A stretch of DNA of 64,000 nt. It comes from Bacteroidales bacterium. Its GTDB lineage: Bacteria > Bacteroidota > Bacteroidia > Bacteroidales > JAGOPY01. The notes under the pieces were generated by a model. That model had not been told where the DNA came from and made no database searches. It worked only from the letters and a program-made list of their open reading frames with translations. Location of the stretch: positions 1 through 64,000 of the forward strand of contig JAGOPY010000013.1 in assembly GCA_017991835.1 (NCBI GenBank), written 5' to 3'. Position numbers and translations under genes: made by a program. Positions 52,656 to 58,714 of this stretch are shown here, one piece after another (position 1 is the stretch's first letter; each line of letters starts with the position of its first letter).

Positions 52656-52679
52656 TTGATTACCCGATAATCAAAGATA
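52656..52679 (-). promoter_or_regulatory. Promoter and operator of the AbiEii-type module
   Basis: On the minus strand TATCTTTG (complement at 52672-52679) is an exact -7 element. It overlaps a perfect palindrome TTGATTA-N5-TAATCAA (52656-52674), placed just upstream of the start codon. Confidence 0.55.
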
Positions 52680-52704
52680 CGGAAAATAGCATCTGGAACC
52701 ACAA

Positions 52705-52754
52705 ATATCCCCCGAAATACGTATTGCATTCAGCTTGTTTTCAATTTAACTTTG
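52705..52754 (+). promoter_or_regulatory. Conserved promoter block, copy 2, upstream of the response regulator
   Basis: A TATCCCCCGAAATACG box, TATTG at 52722-52726, 20 nt, and TAACTTTG at 52747-52754, only 4 nt before the ATG at 52759. Transcription should therefore start at or next to the start codon (leaderless). Confidence 0.65.
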
Positions 52755-52758
52755 TGAA

Positions 52759-53223
52759 ATGTCCGAGCAGCCGCAGAAAATAAAAGTCGCCATTGTCGAG
52801 GATGATAAAGAGATGAGAGAAGGGCTCGAATCAATCGTAAAATTCCACCCCGGACTCGAGTTCCTCTCCTCCTACCCTTCCGCCGAAGAAGCACTGGCAA
52901 AGATTTCCGACGAAATTCCCGATATCGTACTGATGGATATTCACCTTCCCGGAATATCGGGGATTGAATGTGTAAGGCAGCTCAAGCCGGTCGTTCCCCA
53001 CACCCAGTTCATGATGTGCACCGTTTACGAGGATTATGAAAACATATTCGATTCGCTCTGCGCCGGCGCCACCGGGTACCTGCTGAAGAACAGCCCTCCG
53101 GGCCAGATTGCCGATAAGCTGTTCATCAGTTTTGAAACGGTCAGGACGCATATTCACAACATTTTTGTGAAACTCCATGTGCAGTCGCGGACAGAAGCGG
53201 TGAACAAGGTGTTCGGGAGATAG
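52759..53223 (+). CDS. NarL-type response regulator with internal deletion
   Basis: This 154-residue protein has a complete receiver domain: D15/D16, phospho-acceptor D60 in LMDIHLPG, T88 and K110. After YLLKNSPPGQI (residue 117) it jumps directly to ADKLFISFETVRTHIHNIFVKLHVQSRTEAVNKVF, the second half of a LuxR-type HTH. In normal NarL-family regulators of this group about 60 residues (linker, SRREKEVL helix and the G-x-x-x-KEIA segment) lie between. The reading frame is kept, so the protein is shortened from about 210 to 154 residues and lacks the first HTH helices. It is probably unable to bind DNA normally. No histidine kinase is in the window. Confidence 0.8.
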   Translation: MSEQPQKIKVAIVEDDKEMREGLESIVKFHPGLEFLSSYPSAEEALAKISDEIPDIVLMDIHLPGISGIECVRQLKPVVPHTQFMMCTVYEDYENIFDSLCAGATGYLLKNSPPGQIADKLFISFETVRTHIHNIFVKLHVQSRTEAVNKVFGR

Positions 53224-53233
53224 TGTTATGTAT

Positions 53234-53268
53234 TGAGGATTAAGGGTTAAGGGTTAAGTAGTCAGTGC
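53234..53268. repeat. Heptamer tract (TAAGGGT type)
   Basis: Five in-phase 7-mers including TAAGGGT at 53241-53247 and 53248-53254, passing into a TCAGTGC unit. The tract fills the gap between the response regulator and the convergent ATPase gene. Confidence 0.65.
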
Positions 53269-53280
53269 GATGACCTCTTT

Positions 53281-54528
53281 TCAGATCCTAAGCAACCATT
53301 TATAAACCGGCATGATCAATATCCGGTTTCCGTTGACACTCAGGTTTTCTTCTGTATCATCAGTCAGAATAATACCTTCCGAAAGGTTATAACTATCCAT
53401 TGCTTCCAGTAAGCCCTTTATTTCCCTGTCCCTGGTTTCATTAGCGGTCATGGAATAGGTTACCTGGACAGCGCCTGTGATGCTATTTCCATCACGGAGG
53501 ACAAAATCGCACTCTCCTTTCCCTTTATAATAAAACACCTCCTCGCCTCTTCTTTGCAGTTCTATAAACACAAGGTTTTCAAGCATTCTTCCCTTATCTT
53601 CCGAAAACATAAATCCAAGCTTACGAATCAGCGCATTATCAATGAAATAGATCTTCCTGGCATTGTGCAGTTGTTTCCTGGCAGAATAATCAAATTTATT
53701 CACAGCAAATAACAGAAATGTATCCTGAATATAATCGAGATAGTTTTTTACCGTTGTGGCATTTTTCAGTCCTATTGATGCTGCAAGCCTGTTATTTGAA
53801 TATGGCCGGGATACATTGCTGGCCAGTAAATAAATCAGTTCTTTCAGTTCCCTCTCACTGGTCAGATTATGTTTTGCCATGATATCCCGGTAGAGGATAC
53901 TTTCGTACAATGATTTCAGGTAATTATCATCTTCATATTTAAGGTAATATGGAAATCCTCCTGTTTTAAGATATTCATTGAACAACCGTTTGATTCCCGC
54001 TTTCTCGCCAGTAGAATAAATATTGTCGATTCCCGTCTTAATATTGTTGAAATCCAGAAATTCCCTGAAGGAAAATGGAAATAGTTCGTGTTTCAGAAAT
54101 CGTCCGGTCAGATGAGTACCAAGGTCCCTGCTGAGCATTGTTGCATTTGAACCTGTAATGAATACCTTGTTTCCATAATCGTGAAGCCGTCTTACAAACC
54201 TTTCCCAACCTTTAACATTTTGAATCTCATCAAACCAGAAAGTTTTTTGCTGCCCGAACAGTTCAATAAAAGTTTCATGAAGAAGCTGGAAATTTTCTAC
54301 TTTGAAGTTCAGTAGCCTCTCGTCGTCGAAATTCATATAATAATCCTTTTCCGAATAGCCTGACCTGATCTGGTGTAGCAAGGTAGATTTACCGCAACGC
54401 CTTATACCCGAAATAACCACTATATCTTCCCCTTTCAGCAATGTTTCCGGTACGTTTCTACTGGTGAATGACTCACTCCAGGTGAGCGTAAGCTGGTCAG
54501 CAATGACAGTTTTTAAAAGGTCTCTCAT
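53281..54528 (-). CDS. AAA_14/DUF4143 ATPase (2)
   Basis: This 415-residue protein has Walker A GIRRCGKST at residues 41-49, Walker B TFWFDEIQN (about 95-103), sensor ITGSNA (about 123-128) and the family motif LTGRFLKHELFPFSFREF (about 139-156). A winged-helix-like segment (about 250-270) and a DUF4143 C-terminus with GECDFVLRDG (about 348-357) follow, where D and a following Q-V may form a degenerate nuclease core. It is a full-length member of the same broad family as 50422, but from a different branch (GIRRCGKST versus GARGIGKTT), so the two arrived separately rather than by local duplication. Confidence 0.86.
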   Translation of the reverse strand: MRDLLKTVIADQLTLTWSESFTSRNVPETLLKGEDIVVISGIRRCGKSTLLHQIRSGYSEKDYYMNFDDERLLNFKVENFQLLHETFIELFGQQKTFWFDEIQNVKGWERFVRRLHDYGNKVFITGSNATMLSRDLGTHLTGRFLKHELFPFSFREFLDFNNIKTGIDNIYSTGEKAGIKRLFNEYLKTGGFPYYLKYEDDNYLKSLYESILYRDIMAKHNLTSERELKELIYLLASNVSRPYSNNRLAASIGLKNATTVKNYLDYIQDTFLLFAVNKFDYSARKQLHNARKIYFIDNALIRKLGFMFSEDKGRMLENLVFIELQRRGEEVFYYKGKGECDFVLRDGNSITGAVQVTYSMTANETRDREIKGLLEAMDSYNLSEGIILTDDTEENLSVNGNRILIMPVYKWLLRI

Positions 54529-54532
54529 TTGG

Positions 54533-54553
54533 TTTGTATTTTATACAAATGTA
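54533..54553 (-). promoter_or_regulatory. Promoter with overlapping palindrome for the 53281-54528 ATPase
   Basis: The minus strand reads TACATTTG (complement at 54546-54553), an exact TAnnTTTG, overlapping a palindrome TTTGTA-N5-TACAAA at 54533-54549. The arrangement suggests repression by a dimeric factor. Confidence 0.45.
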
Positions 54554-54906
54554 TTTTATTTCTATTCATAATGCAAATATTTCTATTTATATTTCTATTA
54601 TTATTAGAAGTTAATTCATTATCATTTGCTAAAATTTGGAATTGAAAGACAAAAATACGGGAGGAGCAAATAAGCTGGAACTCCGGATCTGATGTGATCG
54701 ATATCTATGACTCGTACACAGATACCTGGTCTGTCGAGCATATGACGAATCCCCTGGTCATGCATGCCTGTGCCGGGGCAGAGGATCACTTTCTGGTGGC
54801 CGGCGGGCTTGTTTATGAGGATCCCGATTCACTTTACCTGACTTCCAAAGTCGAGATTTTCACAGATCCCGATTGTTCGGTTGGGATCGGTCCGGAACAG
54901 GAAACT

Positions 54907-54934
54907 GGCAGTCGTCAGTCGTCGGTCGTCAGTT
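54907..54934 (+). repeat. Heptamer tract (GTCAGTC type) in the sorting-domain remnant
   Basis: Four in-phase 7-mers related to GTCAGTC lie just before the SYPNP motif of the remnant. Confidence 0.65.
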
Positions 54935-54953
54935 ATCCGAATCCAACCCATGG

Positions 54954-55002
54954 GATGGTCGATTTTCGATGGTCGATGGAAAATGGACAATGGACAATCC
55001 TG
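54954..55002 (+). repeat. Heptamer tract (GATGGTC/AATGGAC type) in the sorting-domain remnant
   Basis: Seven in-phase 7-mers, beginning with GATGGTC-type units and ending with AATGGAC (54982-54988 and 54989-54995). They encode part of a loop of the sorting domain. Confidence 0.75.
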
Positions 55003-55118
55003 AAGGTCCTCAACGCCCAGGAGCAGGAAGTTGCAGTGGTGTTTGATGGGGAGCTGCCTGCCGGGGAGCACACGGTGCGGTGGGATGCGAGTGCGCTGCC
55101 GGCAGGAATCTATTACTA

Positions 55119-55160
55119 TCGAACATCGAACATCGAACATCGACAATCGACAATGGGAAA
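55119..55160 (+). repeat. Heptamer tract (TCGAACA/TCGACAA type) in the sorting-domain remnant
   Basis: Three units of TCGAACA are followed by two of TCGACAA and a TGGGAAA unit. They encode the SNIEHRQST loop just before the last strand (GKIVKY). Confidence 0.8.
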
Positions 55161-55197
55161 GATTGTGAAATACTGAAGGCGATTTCTTCACATAGCC

Positions 55198-56328
55198 TTA
55201 GAAATAATACTTCTTTAACCAGATGGCGTATAGCGGATCGAGGAGAATGGCTTTCCCTTCATGTTCATCGATTATCTCCTTGCTGATCAGCGCTTTCCTG
55301 ATCCTGATAACGTTGGCGGATGTGCCGAGTTGATACCTGTCAATATTTTCCATCGACGTATAACGGGTATGCCCGTCAAGGATCATCTTTAAAAAATTCA
55401 CATAGGAAGTGGTCAGATCTTCCGTGATATTCTGAAATAATAGGCTCATCTGTAATACAAGATTGTCCAATGCTTCATCAATGATACCGATTGTAACGGC
55501 TTTTTCGGTCCTGAGCCAGGTTTGCAGTGCCAGTTGCTGCACATAGTAGGGATGGCATTCGGTCAATGTTGCAATCCTTTCTGCCTGCTCACGATCAATG
55601 TCTTTTCCCGTCGATTTGAACCGTTCTTGTATAAAGGGTATCCAGTAATCGATGGAAATCTTCGGCAGGAACATCATGTCTCCGAATCTGTAAAAAGGCA
55701 TGGATGGAGAAGTAAATACATCGAGCAGCATATGGCGTTTGCTCCCGTAAATACAATACGAAGCCATCTGATGCTTTTGCCAGTGCGACCGGAGCTTTTT
55801 CTGAAAGGCCAGTGGATTTTCATAAAAGGCGATGTTCTGAAACTCATCCAGGCAGATGACTATTTTGCGATTTTTTGCAACGGCAATATTCTCAGCCAGA
55901 TTGAGGATCTCATCCGGTTGTTTCTTTATCTCAGCCCAATCAAGGCTAAGGGAGAATTCATGATGGGCATCCGGGGAAAAACTGATCCTTGGAACCCACT
56001 CCTTCATAAACTCCTTAATATTACTCATGATCTCTTCCATCCGTCCTGATGTAGCCCGGATCACACTTTCAGCCAGGCATTTGTAAAAATCCTCCTCACT
56101 CCGGATATTAAAAAGATCAATAAATACCATGATAGGCGCATGTTCTGCTTTCTTAGCCTCCTGGGCAGATTTATGTACAAGCGAAGATTTGCCCCACCTG
56201 CGCGGAGAAATCAGAATGGTATTGGTCCCTGACCGGAAATTCTGAATAAGCCTTTGTTGTTCAGCCTCCCGGTCTGTGAAGTTTTCACCTGTGGCGAGCT
56301 TTCCAAATATAAAAGGAGTGTCCATAAT
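55198..56328 (-). CDS. Archaeal-type AAA ATPase
   Basis: The start at 56328 (MDTPFIFGKLATGENFTDRE) is preferred over an in-frame start 5 codons upstream because MDTPFIFG is the usual beginning and the promoter lies just beyond it. The 376-residue protein has a Walker A variant SPRRWGKSS (residues 40-48), Walker B IVICLDEFQN (about 172-181), and the GSKRHML sensor segment. A C-terminal winged-helix part (about 300-376, STSANVIRIRKALISKEIIDEHEGKAILLDP in spirit) follows. It belongs to the ATPase family common in archaea and often acquired by Bacteroidota (Pfam ATPase_2). Its function is unknown, with roles in conflict systems proposed for the clade. Confidence 0.82.
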   Translation of the reverse strand: MMDTPFIFGKLATGENFTDREAEQQRLIQNFRSGTNTILISPRRWGKSSLVHKSAQEAKKAEHAPIMVFIDLFNIRSEEDFYKCLAESVIRATSGRMEEIMSNIKEFMKEWVPRISFSPDAHHEFSLSLDWAEIKKQPDEILNLAENIAVAKNRKIVICLDEFQNIAFYENPLAFQKKLRSHWQKHQMASYCIYGSKRHMLLDVFTSPSMPFYRFGDMMFLPKISIDYWIPFIQERFKSTGKDIDREQAERIATLTECHPYYVQQLALQTWLRTEKAVTIGIIDEALDNLVLQMSLLFQNITEDLTTSYVNFLKMILDGHTRYTSMENIDRYQLGTSANVIRIRKALISKEIIDEHEGKAILLDPLYAIWLKKYYF

Positions 56329-56340
56329 TATAATTTTAAT

Positions 56341-56348
56341 CAAAGATA
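56341..56348 (-). promoter_or_regulatory. -7 promoter element for the 55198-56328 ATPase
   Basis: The minus strand reads TATCTTTG, an exact -7 match, 13 nt upstream of the chosen ATG. Confidence 0.5.
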
Positions 56349-56424
56349 AGTAATTATTTTGTAACTAATCTTTTTGTTAGTTAATAGTTGCGTACTGATG
56401 TTGGAACACTGGAATCCCAAGAAT

Positions 56425-56470
56425 CCCCGGAAATACGTATTGATTTCGATGGCGGGGAGAGGTAATTTTG
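56425..56470 (+). promoter_or_regulatory. Conserved promoter block, copy 3 (orphan)
   Basis: A TCCCCGGAAATACG box, TATTG at 56438-56442, 20 nt, and TAATTTTG at 56463-56470, exactly as in copies 1 and 2. The gene it served has been lost. Confidence 0.65.
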
Positions 56471-56472
56471 CA

Positions 56473-56535
56473 GGTAGTCGGTTGTCAGTCGTCAGTTATC
56501 CGAGTCCATCCCATGGGAAAGATCGTGAAATATTA
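56473..56535 (+). pseudogene. Heptamer tract joined to the last residues of a T9SS sorting domain
   Basis: Four 7-mers of the GGTAGTC/AGTCGTC type (56473-56500) pass into text that reads SYPSPSH. A shifted frame then reads MGKIVKY and a stop at 56533-56535. Both ends match the sorting-domain remnant at 54655-55176, with the whole middle deleted. Confidence 0.6.
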
Positions 56536-56581
56536 AGAATATCGTTTTCTTAAATGGCCAAGATGATGAACCTACGTAATA

Positions 56582-56670
56582 TTCCGTGATCATTCGTTGT
56601 ATTCGTTTCATTCGTGTTCACTCTATTGACAGCACACGAATGGCGCGAATGCAACGGATCTTCACGAATG
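56582..56670. repeat. Imperfect inverted repeat of CACGAATG-type words
   Basis: Left-arm words CATTCGTTGTATTCG and CATTCGTGTTC (56591-56620) are mirrored on the right by CACACGAATGGCGCGAATG and AACGGATCTTCACGAATG (56633-56670). It resembles the element at 128-226. Confidence 0.65.
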
Positions 56671-56698
56671 TGTTATAACTGAACCTATACTTTCATCT

Positions 56699-57031
56699 TC
56701 AATAAGTAAGAATCTCCTGCAATCCTTTCTTTATGATCTCGAGCTGTTGTTTGGTTATCTCTCCGATCTTACTGATCATCCTTTCACGGGCTATCGTCCT
56801 GACCTGGAAAGTGATGATCTCGGAGTCGTCGTCAAGCCTGTTAATATCATCTTTTTTAAAGACCAGGCAACCGGCGTAATGCTTTATTTTTGACGTAAGC
56901 GGACAAATAATGCCTATTCCCAGGTTATCGTTCATGGCATTGCCGCTGATAACCACCACCGGCTGTATTCCCTGCTGTTCGCTTCCCTTGACCGGGTTAA
57001 GATCGGCCATCCATATTTCCCGCTGTTTCAT
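56699..57031 (-). CDS. MazF/PemK-family endoribonuclease toxin
   Basis: This 110-residue protein has the MazF/PemK layout. KQREIWMADLNPVKGSEQQGIQPVVVIS at the start contains the conserved R-x-x-x-G-E-Q-x-G-x-RP-like element (here GSEQQGIQPVVVIS). ICPLTSKIKHY is the conserved T-S strand, and FQVRTIARERM with R and T the later catalytic region. It would cleave mRNA when free of its antitoxin. Its ATG overlaps the stop of the antitoxin gene by 4 nt. Confidence 0.87.
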   Translation of the reverse strand: MKQREIWMADLNPVKGSEQQGIQPVVVISGNAMNDNLGIGIICPLTSKIKHYAGCLVFKKDDINRLDDDSEIITFQVRTIARERMISKIGEITKQQLEIIKKGLQEILTY

Positions 57032-57270
57032 GGTTCATCAAGGATCTTGAGATAATCTGCCAATCCTTCTGCTGCCATTGCACCCATTTCCGGATCTCCG
57101 GCAGCTTTTCTAAAAGAATGGATATATTCCGCCTGTTTGAGTCTTTCAAAATAAGCCTTCAGGGCTTGTTCCATGATCCTGTTCCGGGGCACCTTAAACT
57201 TCTCCGCATAGGCTTCCAGCGATTGCCAGATCTCTGCCGGAAGGGTGCTGGTGAAAGTAATTGGTTTCAT
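57028..57270 (-). CDS. Ribbon-helix-helix antitoxin
   Basis: This 80-residue protein starts with a ribbon (KPITFTSTLPAEIW) followed by two helices (QSLEAYAEKFKVPRNRIMEQALKAYFERLKQ), the RHH fold of CopG/Arc-type DNA-binding antitoxins. The C-terminal part (AAGDPEMGAMAAEGLADYLKILDEP) would wrap the MazF-like toxin. It is first in the toxin-antitoxin unit, with an inverted repeat over its promoter, as expected for autoregulation. Confidence 0.84.
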   Translation of the reverse strand: MKPITFTSTLPAEIWQSLEAYAEKFKVPRNRIMEQALKAYFERLKQAEYIHSFRKAAGDPEMGAMAAEGLADYLKILDEP

Positions 57271-57305
57271 ATAAATATTTTGTTACAAATATAATCAATA
57301 TTTAT
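57271..57305 (-). promoter_or_regulatory. Promoter and operator of the MazF/RHH module
   Basis: ATAAATATT (57271-57279) and AATATTTAT (57297-57305) form an inverted repeat with 17 nt between. The minus-strand -7 element TATATTTG (complement at 57286-57293) lies inside it, 16 nt upstream of the start codon. Confidence 0.6.
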
Positions 57306-57370
57306 AATTTATACGCATAAATGAAAAATGAAAAAAGTAAAACGGAACATGTTTTTATCCCTTTTATCCT

Positions 57371-57378
57371 TATATTTG
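57371..57378 (+). promoter_or_regulatory. -7 promoter element for the 57397 gene
   Basis: TATATTTG, an exact -7 match, ends 18 nt before the ATG at 57397. It supports that start over the in-frame ATG at 57328. Confidence 0.5.
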
Positions 57379-57396
57379 GGAATAATTCCTTTCGCC

Positions 57397-58689
57397 ATGA
57401 AAAACTTCCTGTTAACCCTGGCACTGGTTCTGTTCTCGTTATCAGTCTATTCACAGTGGTACCAGCACACTGATATCCCTGTTAGTACAAATCTCTCCGG
57501 GATTACCTTTATCGATTCCTTTCACGGGTGGATCCTCGGGGATTCAGGAACAATTCTTCATACGAACGACGGCGGGAGCACCTGGGAGATTCAATATTGC
57601 CCGGTTGGAGTTTCATTTGGTGACATTTCCATGATCGACAGCCTCAATGGCTGGATTGTCGGTCATGGCCCCGACACGAGCGGGTACATCTTAAAAACGA
57701 CTGACGGTGGTACAAATTGGATCCTTCAGGATGTTTCGCTACACAACCTTCAGGATGTTTGCTTTACGGATTCGCTGCATGGCTGGATGATCGGTGAATC
57801 CGGCGAAAGGCTGCCCTGCATGTTGAGATCGACCTTTGACGGCGGGGCGACCTGGTCAGAGGCTATTATTAATGAGGTTCAGATCCCATATGACGTTATT
57901 TTCACGGATTCGATGACAGGGTTTATCGGCGGCACTTACCACAATGGAAGCGATTTATGCGCCAGGATCATTAAAACCACCGATGGAGGGGCAACCTGGC
58001 AGGTGAAATTAAACTGGTGCTCAGATCCTTTCTGCTTTTACAACGACATGGCATTTGCAAACGATTCGGTTGGCTGGCTTGTTGGCGAGAGCTGGATTGA
58101 AGGCATTCACGGGGCTGAAGCAGACTTCGGCTTTATAATGGCTACCCAGGACGGCGGAGAAACCTGGCATGAAATCTTCTCCGATGAAATCTTCCCGGTT
58201 GAGGCCTGTCTGCTGTCGGATCAATCCGGATGGGCGGTTGGCGGTGACGGATTTTTTATGTATACCGGCAATGGCGGAAATACCTGGGACATGATGAACC
58301 TACCTCCGGAAGAGAGTCTGTATGATATTTTCTTTATCGATGATGATACCGGCTGGGCGGTCGGGACCTATGGAACGGTTATGTACACAAACAATAACGG
58401 GACAATGGAGGTGCCGGAGGTGCCGGATGATCCGACAGTGTTGAAAGCCGTTCCAAATCCCGCGCACGGGGAATTAACGATGAACTTCACCGTGGATAAA
58501 GGAGGCCCTGCAACCGTTGAACTGGTTGACCTGTCGGGAAGGACCGTTGTGCAAATGCCCGGCAAAATGCTGTTCGACGGTCCGAACCGGTTGACCCTCC
58601 AGTGGGGAAATGAGGTTACGCCGGGTATTTATTTCCTGAGAATCGTCTCCGCTTCAGGCATTCTGACCGGAAAGATCCTTGTTGAATAG
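57397..58689 (+). CDS. YCF48/BNR-propeller T9SS surface protein
   Basis: The start at 57397 gives a clean signal peptide (MKNFLLTLALVLFSLSVYSQ) and lies just after a promoter; the ATG at 57328 is upstream of it. The 430-residue product has about six blades of a YCF48/BNR-type propeller with repeats such as GWILGDSGTILHTNDGGSTWE, GWAVGGDGFFMYTGNGGNTWD and GWAVGTYGTVMYTNNNG (about 25-340). A T9SS sorting domain follows with AVPNPAHGELTMNF and PGIYFLRIVS (about 350-430). It is secreted or surface bound. Its role is unknown; YCF48 relatives elsewhere help assemble complexes, but the secreted forms are a separate group. Confidence 0.82.
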   Translation: MKNFLLTLALVLFSLSVYSQWYQHTDIPVSTNLSGITFIDSFHGWILGDSGTILHTNDGGSTWEIQYCPVGVSFGDISMIDSLNGWIVGHGPDTSGYILKTTDGGTNWILQDVSLHNLQDVCFTDSLHGWMIGESGERLPCMLRSTFDGGATWSEAIINEVQIPYDVIFTDSMTGFIGGTYHNGSDLCARIIKTTDGGATWQVKLNWCSDPFCFYNDMAFANDSVGWLVGESWIEGIHGAEADFGFIMATQDGGETWHEIFSDEIFPVEACLLSDQSGWAVGGDGFFMYTGNGGNTWDMMNLPPEESLYDIFFIDDDTGWAVGTYGTVMYTNNNGTMEVPEVPDDPTVLKAVPNPAHGELTMNFTVDKGGPATVELVDLSGRTVVQMPGKMLFDGPNRLTLQWGNEVTPGIYFLRIVSASGILTGKILVE

Positions 58690-58714
58690 GGTCTTCTGAT
58701 CTATTTTAAAGGCT

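Larger units (their letters stand above)
54655..55176 (+). pseudogene. 5'-truncated kelch/T9SS protein remnant
   Basis: From about 54655 the frame reads EEQISWNSGSDVIDIYDSYTDTWSV, a kelch-type repeat, and continues to a T9SS sorting domain (SYPNPTHGMVDF, LPAGIYYYRTS, MGKIVKY, stop at 55174). There is a possible GTG at 54694 but no signal peptide and no start of a propeller, so the 5' end is missing. The sorting domain contains three heptamer tracts (54907-54934, 54954-55002, 55119-55160), which make its loops unusually long. It could produce no exported protein as it stands. Confidence 0.75.
56344..56698. other. Intergenic region with an orphan promoter, sorting-domain scrap and inverted repeat
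   Basis: This gap of about 355 nt between two minus-strand units holds the orphan promoter block copy 3, a heptamer tract, the last residues of a T9SS sorting domain and a large inverted repeat. No intact gene is seen. Confidence 0.6.
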
